NCBI GenBank assembly: GCA_021772155.1
Contig: JADYXS010000107.1
Location: forward strand, 1-40,872
DNA from: Candidatus Obscuribacter sp.
GTDB lineage: Bacteria > Cyanobacteriota > Vampirovibrionia > Obscuribacterales > Obscuribacteraceae
Reading direction: 5' to 3'
Length of the DNA stretch: 40,872 nucleotides
Below are positions 8,869-16,131 of the stretch, piece by piece (within the stretch, counting starts at the first letter, position 1; each line of letters begins with the position of its first letter). Below the pieces are notes generated by a model. That model had not been told where the DNA came from. It did no database searches and saw only the letters and a program-made list of their open reading frames with translations. A program made the position numbers and the translations under genes.

Positions 8869-10017
8869 ATGACAAACATTGAACGAACAGACGACATCAA
8901 TTCGTCAGCGCCGGTGCCGACGAGAATTGTGGACGAAATCAATCAATCACGCATACATCAGCCTTGCGCCAATGCAATTAACAGCGGTCATGACTTGCTT
9001 GGATTTGGGCGAGGAACTGTGGTTGGCGCGATTGAGGGGGCGGACAGCTTCATCGAATTTATGGCAAAACCTTACGCCGTTAACGAGGCGCTGATTGGCA
9101 TCGGTCCGATGTTGGATAACGCGGTCGACTATTACGGCGACAAGCTGAGTCATCGGAAAACGCGAGAAATTGCGCGAGATGTCAGCGCGGTCGCTAATTA
9201 CACGGGCGAGTGGCTTGCGCAGTACAGCAAGAAACCGCCGGAGGTGCGGGGAAAAATTTGCGGCAGATTTGCTGCAGATGTTTTGCTGATTGAGGCGGGA
9301 ACGTCGATCGCGAGAGGGGCATTAGCTGCTACTGAGCCAGCATTCGGGACGCCGATTCTCGAGAGCCGCTCAGCTACCTTCGACCAATTTGTCGGCAATC
9401 TGGAAACGACTGAAGGCGTTGGTTTTAAACAAATTAGACGCTTCGATGCTTCGCGACCGTTCGCCGAACATGTAGATCAAATCTTGGAGAAGGCACCGGA
9501 GCGCGTGCGGGAGTTTCTTAAGCGCAATGGCATTGAAGTTATTCCAGTCAGTAACCTGGATGCACTCGGTGCGGATTTTAGAAATGCACTTGGGCTGTAC
9601 GCACCAGATAGACGCGTGATTTTTATCGCAGAGGAACCTCATGTGACGTGGGTTGAAGCCGGCTTCGGGAGCGCTGAGAGAACCAAGCTGACCGTTAGTC
9701 ATGAAGTTGGACATGCTGTGGACCATTGTGCCAAACCTAACCATTGGCTCTCGTCGAGCCGCGAGTTGCAGAGGTCATTCGACGCGGACTTCGCTGTTAT
9801 GTCCAAGGAATACCAAGAAGCTTCGCTGAGAGATTTCGGTCAAGGCAGCATGGATCGGCTGCGCAAAGAAATGTTCGCAGAACTATTTTCACACTCGGCC
9901 GTGCCCACTGCTGACCCTTTGATCCGCAATTTTGTTTTCGGAAACTTCCCGCGCATGTACAAAACCATGGGAGAGATGGAAGAATGTATAGTTCGCACAC
10001 TGAGGCCCCAGAAATGA
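8869..10017 (+). CDS. Anthrax-lethal-factor-like (M34/ATLF) zinc metallopeptidase
   Basis: A 382-residue predicted zinc protease. The zinc motif HEVGH is at 278-282 within SHEVGHAVDH. The C-terminus has a second motif, KEMFAELFSHS (E334 as the likely third zinc ligand), followed by LIRNFVFGNFPRMYKTM. Both motifs and their spacing resemble the catalytic end of anthrax lethal factor (HEFGHAVD, then NEFFAEAFR with the glutamate ligand) and the ATLF/Pro-Pro endopeptidase family. The tyrosine that assists catalysis in lethal factor is not obvious here. The N-terminal ~180 residues include an amphipathic, Gly-containing stretch (LLGFGRGTVVGAIEGADSFIEF) but no signal peptide. It could be delivered by a dedicated secretion route or act in the cytoplasm. 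Its stop overlaps the next gene (ATGA). Fold call good, substrate unknown. Confidence 0.8.
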   Translation: MTNIERTDDINSSAPVPTRIVDEINQSRIHQPCANAINSGHDLLGFGRGTVVGAIEGADSFIEFMAKPYAVNEALIGIGPMLDNAVDYYGDKLSHRKTREIARDVSAVANYTGEWLAQYSKKPPEVRGKICGRFAADVLLIEAGTSIARGALAATEPAFGTPILESRSATFDQFVGNLETTEGVGFKQIRRFDASRPFAEHVDQILEKAPERVREFLKRNGIEVIPVSNLDALGADFRNALGLYAPDRRVIFIAEEPHVTWVEAGFGSAERTKLTVSHEVGHAVDHCAKPNHWLSSSRELQRSFDADFAVMSKEYQEASLRDFGQGSMDRLRKEMFAELFSHSAVPTADPLIRNFVFGNFPRMYKTMGEMEECIVRTLRPQK

Positions 10018-10394
10018 CAACGCAATTTACCCCGGACTTGATTCCGCTTGCAGGGCTAGACGTGTACGTGATGACATTCCGCGCTCGCGGTGCAGCTGGG
10101 TATGTGTGCTTCGGTCAAGCAATGCCTCAAGGCACATTCTATTCGAAGCATATTGGTGACATCGACTATGCAGTCGAAGTCGCTTATGCGGCGGACGACA
10201 CTGGGCGCAACATCGAGCCTCCAGACAATCATGCTCAGGCGCAATTCATTTATTTTCAAATAACTCCGATTAAAGCCGAGGGCGATAGCCAGCACTATAT
10301 CGAATTTCAAGAAGCGCTAAAAACGCAACTCGAATTGATGCTGCTAGACGACGCAATTCCGAGCTTCTCGTCGCAGCCCGCTTTTCACGAATAG
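10014..10394 (+). CDS. Small protein translationally coupled to the M34-like protease
   Basis: A 126-residue acidic, soluble-looking protein without recognised domain or signal peptide. The ATG at 10014 overlaps the protease stop (ATGA) and has GAGG 8 nt upstream; these two signals favour it over the in-frame ATG at 9984. Such overlap usually reflects fixed stoichiometry or co-folding. By analogy with effector modules it could be an immunity protein or a chaperone for the protease; that is inference from position. Its tail (LMLLDDAIPSFSSQPAFHE) is low in charge and may be flexible. A dispersed repeat begins 13 nt after the stop. Confidence 0.7.
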   Translation: MTTQFTPDLIPLAGLDVYVMTFRARGAAGYVCFGQAMPQGTFYSKHIGDIDYAVEVAYAADDTGRNIEPPDNHAQAQFIYFQITPIKAEGDSQHYIEFQEALKTQLELMLLDDAIPSFSSQPAFHE

Positions 10395-10407
10395 CTTTGC
10401 TGCGATT

Positions 10408-10430
10408 GTAAGAGGGGAGGGGCTTGTCCC
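10408..10430. repeat. Truncated copy of the dispersed palindromic repeat
   Basis: GTAAGAGGGGAGGGGCTTGTCCC is identical to the left 23 nt of the copy at 2687, then the match stops. The right half of the stem is missing, and the remnant of another gene starts directly at 10431. The repeat boundary is therefore a recombination point. Confidence 0.8.
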
Positions 10431-10668
10431 GTGGATGGAAATACTTGTATCCAATCACCTCGCTACTGTCTACAACATGCGCTCCATCAGGACTTTCTGG
10501 GTCATTCATTATGTATGTCCTTCCGAACTTCTTCACGGTCAAAATGAAATGACCTTCCTTGCAATGCTCGTAATTCAATCTGCCACCAAAACTTGTATCT
10601 GTTGAACATGACCTGAATCGGGCTATGCGCCTCGCGTCTGAAAATAATGGTCCGTTCTTATGAATTTC
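10431..10668 (-). pseudogene. Remnant of a C39-like peptidase domain protein
   Basis: On the minus strand an open frame from just after a stop at 10669-10671 encodes about 79 residues. It includes LNYEHCKEGHFILTVKKFG, RTYIMNDPESPDG and SSEVIGYKYFHPRD. The pattern GHF-(I/V)-x-V ... Y-x-MNDP resembles the second half of C39-type papain-like peptidase domains (catalytic His in GHF, Asp/Asn in NDP). No start codon, ribosome-binding site or catalytic-Cys portion is present. The 3' end runs into the truncated palindromic repeat and continues as unrelated codons antisense to the upstream gene. I read it as a decayed fragment; family assignment is by motif only. Confidence 0.45.
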
Positions 10669-10751
10669 TTACAAATGGCAAATATAGTGAGCCTTGAAAT
10701 CCACTGATTGGCTCAGTGGATTTCAGATTCTATTGTGGCGGGGCATTTGTA

Positions 10752-11603
10752 ATGACTCAGGAAATTGAGACTGGCAACAGAGAAGATAGTGCAGCGGCGG
10801 CTCGAGCATCGGCTCTAGCGGCAGACGAGAAATTGTTCTTAGACACGGTCGGCTTCCGCGTTCGCGTCTTCAAGCCGGGTGACGAAATGCCTATATCGTC
10901 AGCCGAATGGTTCAAGAAAGGCAGTGAAGAAATTTTGCAGCAGTTCAATCTGGTCGACTCTAATAAAGACGGCTTCCTTGACGATAACGAACTACGGGCA
11001 ATCTTGAAAAGCGATAAAAACGGCAAGGCTGCAGAGGATGCGGCCAAGATCCTGTTTAGCAACATGGGCTTGGTGAGCGATCACGTTGACGACGGAAGGC
11101 CTCGCGAAGGAGGTATTTCCAAAGCAGATATTAAAAGGGACATAGAGATAGTCCTTCGTAGAGCAAAGGAAGAAACATCTGAAAGGAACGTACTCAAACT
11201 TCTGGGACTTGCCTCGGACCGAATAGAGAGCATCGAAGACTGGGGCAAGGAGCACGTAGTCACTCTCAAGCCGGATGCGAGCAATATCCTCAAGACCGGC
11301 GATGTGATCACCACCGCGAAAGATGGCGTTCAGACTTTGGCTATGCCCAATGGGGATACACTCAAAGTCCATCCCGACGGAACTTACGAACTGAAAACTA
11401 AAGATGGCAAAGTGAAAACCGACGAGTATTCTGGTGGCTCAAAAGCACACCAGCTCACATATCCGAACGGCGATACGATTAACTTCGGCAACGATCCAAC
11501 CACTAAAAATGGACGCATTTTTAGTGTTATACGAGATGGATTTTTCTTGGGCATTGAGCGCGCGGCTGACAGCGACAGCGTTCCGGCGCCCAAAGACAAG
11601 TAG
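10752..11603 (+). CDS. EF-hand protein with C-terminal NGD-type repeats
   Basis: A 283-residue protein. Residues 69-80 (DSNKDGFLDDNE) are a canonical Ca2+-binding EF-hand loop with D69, N71, D73, G74, hydrophobic L76 and E80, preceded by the expected helix (EEILQQFNLV). A second, degenerate region (SKADIKRDIEIVL) may be a partner hand. The C-terminal ~100 residues carry short beta-type repeats with PNGDT/PDGT cores (MPNGDTLKVHPDGTYELK, YPNGDTINFG). No signal peptide is visible. The start at the ATG at 10752 is preferred over an upstream GTG (10716) because GGGG precedes it at about 10 nt. It is downstream of the M34-like pair on the same strand but separated by ~350 nt containing a gene remnant. 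Confidence 0.75.
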   Translation: MTQEIETGNREDSAAAARASALAADEKLFLDTVGFRVRVFKPGDEMPISSAEWFKKGSEEILQQFNLVDSNKDGFLDDNELRAILKSDKNGKAAEDAAKILFSNMGLVSDHVDDGRPREGGISKADIKRDIEIVLRRAKEETSERNVLKLLGLASDRIESIEDWGKEHVVTLKPDASNILKTGDVITTAKDGVQTLAMPNGDTLKVHPDGTYELKTKDGKVKTDEYSGGSKAHQLTYPNGDTINFGNDPTTKNGRIFSVIRDGFFLGIERAADSDSVPAPKDK

Positions 11604-11660
11604 TGCATGTCGGCAAAATGGAAAGGAGGTGATTTCAACCTCTCCATTGGAGAGCGCCGC

Positions 11661-12977
11661 TCAATCCAACAACTTGAATGAATTCAAAAACTTGGTCGAC
11701 CGCTCCGATCTCGTAAAATCAGGACGACCAATAACCAAAATTTGATAAATGCGATCATGTGCCATGAATATGCGCATGCGCGCTAGGCCCTTTTTATCGG
11801 GCAGCGTGCCGTCCACATCCCGCCCGGCATAACCATTGGATTCATAAGGTCGTATGTTGCTCGAGACTGCGTGCATGCCTTGCATTGCCCCCTTCGCGGC
11901 GCCATCGAGTTGCTGTTGAACATCTGATTGACGCGCCCCGGCAAGACTATAGACCGGCGCTGGAATTTTGGGCATGATGCCATACGAAAGTATTAAGGCT
12001 CCGTCAGGCGTCTCGTGCGTGAACGTATCGAGATTCACGCCGAACGCGCCCATCTTGTCTTTGCGAATCGTGCTGGGAAAGTTGATTTCGCACTTCTCGA
12101 TCGGTGCCCAGTATTCGCCTGGCTTGGTCGCCGCGGCTTCCGGCTTCGTTTCCACCTTGGTCGATGGCAGCATCTGATTGAGCATATCGTTAATGAACGG
12201 CAATTTTATTGAACTGCTAGCTAGCGGTATGGTTATTGCCAGTGCCATGAATGTCCCGCCTTTGTACATCGCGGGGGAAGGTGTGACACCGAACGACTTG
12301 CTCAGAAAAAACAAGCCATACACGAGTGCGCCCGCTAAACCACCAATGATGCCACCATTAATTGTGGCTCGATAGAACTGATTCCAGTCAAACCAATCTT
12401 TGTTCTTCGGCGGGGAATATGGCATAGCGTCCAAATTTGTCTTCTGCGTGAAGTTAGCCGCATATGAACTTGCCGCACCTACAGTACCAGCCACCACTGC
12501 TGATTTCGTACCCCTGTATTTTGTGGAGAAACCTGTTTTCTTCGGAACGGTGGCTGGCTTCGTGGCTACGGCCGGTTTTGCCACCGTTGCTGCGGTGGGT
12601 CGCGTGGTCGCTGTGGATCGCGCCGCTGGCGTGACTGGATTCGCAACAAAGGGGCGGCTCGTGAGCCGGCCGCCTGCCGCCTGCCCTCTATTGGTTCCAT
12701 TATTCGAACTGGTTACTGCCGCCTGCGGCTGTGCGCCATAATATTGAACCGTGTTTTTCGCCGGCTGAAAGCTTCCTTGATTCCACTGGCTTGCTCGACT
12801 CGACGGGCGAGACCGGGACTGCATCGACTGCACCCGCTGGCGGTGCTCCCGCATTCGCTGGTCAAATTCCTGACGATGCTCTTGCGCACGCTGCTCGTGA
12901 TCACTTTGCGCCAGCACTTCACTGGCACAAAAAACTATGACAACCGCTAACAACGCCAGTACCGTGGCCAATTTCAT
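11661..12977 (-). CDS. Membrane protein with C-terminal PsbP-like domain
   Basis: A 438-residue exported or membrane protein. Residues 1-23 form a signal peptide (cut near LAQ). Residues 25-60 are Gln/Arg/Glu-rich and probably coiled, and ~85-150 are a Thr/Ala/Pro low-complexity linker. Two hydrophobic segments follow (about 208-226 and 239-256). Residues 295-438 form a globular domain beginning CEINFPSTIRKDK and ending with RIYQILVIGRPDF...STKFLNSFKL. That start and end, with an FPS-type opening and a FLNSFKL close, resemble the PsbP-like fold. The ATG at 12977 has GGGGGAT just upstream. The dispersed element GGGGCGGCTCGTGAGCC lies in the linker (12651-12674, antisense), encoding AGGRLTSRP. 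Function unknown. Confidence 0.7.
   Translation of the reverse strand: MKLATVLALLAVVIVFCASEVLAQSDHEQRAQEHRQEFDQRMREHRQRVQSMQSRSRPSSRASQWNQGSFQPAKNTVQYYGAQPQAAVTSSNNGTNRGQAAGGRLTSRPFVANPVTPAARSTATTRPTAATVAKPAVATKPATVPKKTGFSTKYRGTKSAVVAGTVGAASSYAANFTQKTNLDAMPYSPPKNKDWFDWNQFYRATINGGIIGGLAGALVYGLFFLSKSFGVTPSPAMYKGGTFMALAITIPLASSSIKLPFINDMLNQMLPSTKVETKPEAAATKPGEYWAPIEKCEINFPSTIRKDKMGAFGVNLDTFTHETPDGALILSYGIMPKIPAPVYSLAGARQSDVQQQLDGAAKGAMQGMHAVSSNIRPYESNGYAGRDVDGTLPDKKGLARMRIFMAHDRIYQILVIGRPDFTRSERSTKFLNSFKLLD
12651..12674. repeat. GC-rich palindromic element inside a coding region
   Basis: Begins with GGGGCGGCTCGTGAGCCGG, nearly the perfect 20-nt palindrome seen at 19072-19091. Here it is read in frame as part of the low-complexity linker of the PsbP-like protein. 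Confidence 0.6.
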
Positions 12978-13057
12978 GGAACATCCCCCGTCTGCTCACA
13001 TATTTTACCCACTTTGATTCTCCCGGGGCGCACGGGCGTCCCACCCGCTCCTTCGCC

Positions 13058-13912
13058 CTAATCCGGCACTAACTCCGCCATGTCATGCGAATTCAAATAG
13101 CGAATAAAACTGGCCCTCAAATCCTTCCCTCGAAATTTGTTGATCACTTGGAATGGTTCCACTAAAACCTCTTCCAACGTGCTCTGTTCTTTCGTCGTAT
13201 TAATTCTTCCGTACTGACTAAAACCTAACGTGGTGCAGTCTGCACAAGCGATGCCCTTGCGGCATGGATAGTACTTGTTGAAATCTTCCTGCTTGGTGAC
13301 TCGCTTTATCTTTCCCGTCGCTGGGTCGACGTCGATGTCAGTCGAAAACGCTTTAATTACGAACTCCTCGGCTGTGATCGAAACTGGCGTGTAGGTATGA
13401 ATGATCTTGTACTCAGCATATCCATCCATATCGACCTTCGTAACCTTCGGCCAACTCTCGTGGTGCCAAATGCCACCACGCTTATCGAGCTGCATTCCGT
13501 ACACGTGGTCGACCTTGCTCTGGATGGTCACGTCACCAAATATGGTGTGATTCGTCTGACTTTCTCTGTGAAACTTTCCCGCTCTCCACGCCGGTATTTG
13601 ATACCACCCGTCTTCAGTCCCTTCTGGCGGTAGATTATCCAGGGCAAACAACTTGTGCGGCTTAAACGCCGGATCGACCGGTGCTACCTGCTCCGAAAAC
13701 CCCATCTGCCCGGTCAGCGGTCTGGAAAACTCCGCCTCAGCTCCTGACTGCAACATAGGTGCCATCTTGCCGCCGCCGCCCAGCCCACCGTACATCGGTG
13801 CGCTGTCCACCTTCTCGACGCCACCTTTCAACGGCTCCGCTGCAATGGCGCCAGAACCCCACAGGAGCCCCGTTAAGCTAAGAAGAATAGCGATCGCACA
13901 GGAATACTTCAT
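13058..13912 (-). CDS. Exported protein of unknown function (284 aa)
   Basis: The start is set at the ATG at 13912 because it opens a clear signal peptide (MKYSCAIAILLSLTGLLWGS, cut near AIAA). The frame runs open much further upstream, but only through GC-rich repeat sequence that gives an Arg/Gly-rich non-protein-like leader. The mature protein has a Gly-rich N-terminal part (MYGGLGGGGKMAP). A beta-rich middle follows (GDVTIQSKVDHVYGMQLDKRGGIWHHESWPKV), then a cysteine cluster (YPCRKGIACADCTTLGF) near residues 220-240 that could form disulphides or bind a metal. No family recognised. The ribosome-binding site is poor (AAAGG abuts the ATG). Confidence 0.65.
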   Translation of the reverse strand: MKYSCAIAILLSLTGLLWGSGAIAAEPLKGGVEKVDSAPMYGGLGGGGKMAPMLQSGAEAEFSRPLTGQMGFSEQVAPVDPAFKPHKLFALDNLPPEGTEDGWYQIPAWRAGKFHRESQTNHTIFGDVTIQSKVDHVYGMQLDKRGGIWHHESWPKVTKVDMDGYAEYKIIHTYTPVSITAEEFVIKAFSTDIDVDPATGKIKRVTKQEDFNKYYPCRKGIACADCTTLGFSQYGRINTTKEQSTLEEVLVEPFQVINKFRGKDLRASFIRYLNSHDMAELVPD

Positions 13913-13951
13913 CCTTTCATTCTGCCCAACCGAATGCCATTCGCAACGGTT

Positions 13952-14075
13952 GTAGGGGCGGCGCCATTCGCCGCCCGTTCTCGTGGCCGGCTGCCGCCTG
14001 GAAGCGCTGGTATCCTGCTGCCTGGGAGCACCGCCGTCCCGGCGGCGCGGGCTGTTCCCCCCCGCGCCATCGACG
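13952..14075. repeat. Composite GC-rich palindromic repeat cluster
   Basis: Starts with GTAGGGGCGGCG as in the copy at 24081. An 8-bp perfect hairpin occupies 13956-13976 (GGGCGGCG, loop CCATT, CGCCGCCC). It is followed by further inverted repeats such as CCGCC...GGCGG and a 7-bp GCGCGGG...CCCGCGC ending near 14070. It fills the spacer between the YaeQ-like gene and the exported protein downstream. Confidence 0.65.
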
Positions 14076-14080
14076 TCCAA

Positions 14081-14641
14081 CTAATACTTCTGTTCTCCGC
14101 CACCCGGCGTTATCCGATGAATCGCCGAATATGCTTCGTGCTTCCCAAACGAATTATTGATGGTCAAATTCACCATATCGTCTGCAATATAACCTTCAAG
14201 GTTATTCGTCCTATCCAGCGCAGAACCAACGCCATCTATAAATCCATCATCGAAACTTACGCACTTCACGTTCTGCAAGTGCTTCACCTTGTCCGTGATT
14301 GCCTTGTAAAACCGATCCATGTCGCCTTCCGTTTTCCTAAAAACGAAGAAATCGATGTTGTCTCTAACCTTGGTGGCAATGGTGTCCACCTTCTTCATAG
14401 ACACGCGCCCGCAATCGACCCATAACTTGATGTTGCCAGAATCGTCTCGCGCAATCAAATCCGGCACGAAGTGCCAGCCTGCATCTTCATCGATGTGCGG
14501 CTGCCGCTCGATGAACATCATGTATGCCAGCAATTTCAGCGCCACATGCCCGTTCGATTCCTCTTCGAAAGCCGAAATCACGAGCTTCTCTGTGCGCTCT
14601 CGTTTGTTGTCACGAACCTGAAGGTTGAATGAGTATTTCAT
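14081..14641 (-). CDS. YaeQ family protein
   Basis: A 186-residue protein matching the YaeQ family, which has a PD-(D/E)XK nuclease-like fold and an unclear role. Family-like features are a beta-strand N-terminus (YSFNLQVRDNKRERTEKLVIS) and HVALKLLAYMMF (~32-43). Next comes FVPDLIARDDSGNIKLWVDCG (~58-78), which carries the predicted acidic core (PDL, then D/W-V-D) and the Lys that follows (MKKVDTIATKV). Length is close to E. coli YaeQ (181 aa). No signal peptide. It is upstream of the exported protein on the same strand, with a repeat cluster between them. The family call rests on motif order. Confidence 0.7.
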   Translation of the reverse strand: MKYSFNLQVRDNKRERTEKLVISAFEEESNGHVALKLLAYMMFIERQPHIDEDAGWHFVPDLIARDDSGNIKLWVDCGRVSMKKVDTIATKVRDNIDFFVFRKTEGDMDRFYKAITDKVKHLQNVKCVSFDDGFIDGVGSALDRTNNLEGYIADDMVNLTINNSFGKHEAYSAIHRITPGGGEQKY

Positions 14642-14866
14642 AGCTTGCTAGCTTAGCATCACGACTCATGTGGCGCTTGATCGGTCGAATGATTCACGTC
14701 AACCTTCGCCTGGCAATTTCAATCGTGCGTTCTGGGTGGTAGTAAAATCAGCGAAGAAGAAAAGAAGAAGAACCAAATCGCTTGAATACTAAACCGATTC
14801 CATAACTTAAATGAAAATAGCTCAGCGATAGCCGCTGGCACCGCATATGATGCTTCGAGGATAGTA

Positions 14867-14911
14867 ATGGCAGAAATCTACATCAGCACCGATATTGAGA
14901 GCGATGGACCA
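14867..14911 (+). pseudogene. 5' stub of a DEDD-type 3'-5' exonuclease gene
   Basis: The ATG at 14867 opens MAEIYISTDIESDGP. This matches the conserved N-terminus of a family of DEDD exonuclease-fold proteins (the 'I-Y-x-S-T-D-I-E-x-D-G-P' opening holds the first catalytic Asp and Glu). After DGP, where the family continues with a PGP/SML block, the sequence diverges into KTSVTC and then reads antisense to the end of the neighbouring gene until a TAG. Only about 15 codons survive, so this is a truncated gene start, probably cut by a deletion or inversion that brought in the gene at 14925-15908. Confidence 0.55.
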
Positions 14912-14924
14912 TCAAAAACTTCGG

Positions 14925-15908
14925 TTACTTGCTTGTCTTGTTCCCGTGAAGCTCGTGTTCTTGCAGATATTTTGTAGCTCCATCAGAAAGCAAATCTCGA
15001 TGCATGCGCCACGGATCTTTGAAAAATTCCACTGCAACTTTTCCATCTAAAATATGCGTCAGAAGCAAGTCAATGGCTTGTTCGTCATTCGCCTGCTTGT
15101 CGGCACTAGGATGTTCTGAAACAATAATTTGTTCGCCTTCTTGGGCCTGGTTCAACAGTTTCGAGAAGTACTGAAATGCCGCTAATCCTTGCCTCGGCAT
15201 GTGGGTGGTCAATATTATTACGTGAAGTTTGTTCCACTCTTCTGGCGTCATTTCTTTGTGCCACTGTGCTAATGCGTCATCCATTGTTGTTATCTGAGAA
15301 CCGGCCGCTTCATAGGCATTCTCCAGGTCTGGCACCGCACACGCCCTCACATATTCTTGAAGACCGGCGCGTGACACTCGTTTGTCAGTGATCACTTTGC
15401 TTAGGAAAGTAGTCGTTTTCTTGATCAGTTCTTCCTGACTAGCATCCTCTCCAGGCGCTAGCCCTTCATTGTTCTGAAGGTTCACAGCCGCCTTTTCGAT
15501 ACCGGTTTTGAGCGCTTGTAATCGCTCAATCATGTCCGCATTCAAGTTCTCATCAGTGTGATTTGTGAGTAGAACAAAGGTGCCGAGAGTTATATGTGCT
15601 ACTTCCTTGAGCCCGGTATAACGAGGTCTTATGAATGGAACGGTGGTTCTATCCTTTCCTTTGAGCAAAGAAATGGATTCATTTGTACAAATAATTATCG
15701 GTCCAAGACCTTGCCGAATTTCATCTTTGGCAATCGCATAATTCTTGTGAAGCTGCTCATTAACCTCGTAAAACGCGAGCGGCTTATCCGGCTTCGCAGG
15801 ATAGACATTCTCAGAGTGCGCAGGAATTGTGCATAAAAGGGAAGTGACCAACGTTGCCAGCAATGAATTTGAGGATTTAAACGAATTCAATTTCTTCTCC
15901 ACATTCAA
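14925..15908 (-). CDS. Exported protein of unknown function (327 aa)
   Basis: The product begins with a signal peptide (MNVEKKLNSFKSSNSLLATLVTSLLCTIPAHS, about residue 32). It continues as a soluble, helix-rich protein of ~295 aa with several charged helices, for example EELIKKTTTFLSKVITDKRVSRAGLQEYVRAC and DDALAQWHKEMTPEEWNKLHVIILTTHMPRQG. No recognised domain. The TTG at 15908 is used as the start because AGG lies 6 nt upstream; a GTG two codons later is an alternative. Its 3' end abuts the exonuclease stub, so this gene's end may be a rearrangement junction. It is divergent from the VWA gene. Confidence 0.65.
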   Translation of the reverse strand: MNVEKKLNSFKSSNSLLATLVTSLLCTIPAHSENVYPAKPDKPLAFYEVNEQLHKNYAIAKDEIRQGLGPIIICTNESISLLKGKDRTTVPFIRPRYTGLKEVAHITLGTFVLLTNHTDENLNADMIERLQALKTGIEKAAVNLQNNEGLAPGEDASQEELIKKTTTFLSKVITDKRVSRAGLQEYVRACAVPDLENAYEAAGSQITTMDDALAQWHKEMTPEEWNKLHVIILTTHMPRQGLAAFQYFSKLLNQAQEGEQIIVSEHPSADKQANDEQAIDLLLTHILDGKVAVEFFKDPWRMHRDLLSDGATKYLQEHELHGNKTSK

Positions 15909-16131
15909 TAATCACCTAGAGTATCCCATGAAGGACCCGTTGAGGCCCGTCGCTGAAACACATCAATCCGTGAGCCGGCCCACAGAAAATAAATGATGAC
16001 GTATAGCGATTATGATAGACAGGCGGAGAGGCCATGTGTCCGTACTTGAGTCTTCGTATTGAACTTTTTGTCGCCGTCAACGTATTGAGTAGCAAGGCAG
16101 TCTATCCAGAACCCTCCAGAAAAGGAAGCAT

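Noticed and set aside
11620-11650. GAGGT...ACCTC hairpin after the EF-hand gene as terminator
   Set aside because: Only 5 bp, no T-tract, and the AGGAGGTGA sequence may be incidental; not strong enough to annotate.
12400-12950. Plus-strand ORFs antisense to the PsbP-like protein gene
   Set aside because: Low-complexity mirror of the Thr/Ala/Pro linker; the minus-strand frame has a signal peptide, ribosome-binding site and a recognisable C-terminal domain.
13913-14080. N-terminal extension of the exported protein at 13058-13912
   Set aside because: The open frame runs through GC-rich palindromic repeats, giving an Arg/Gly-rich leader before an obvious signal peptide; the internal ATG at 13912 is the better start.
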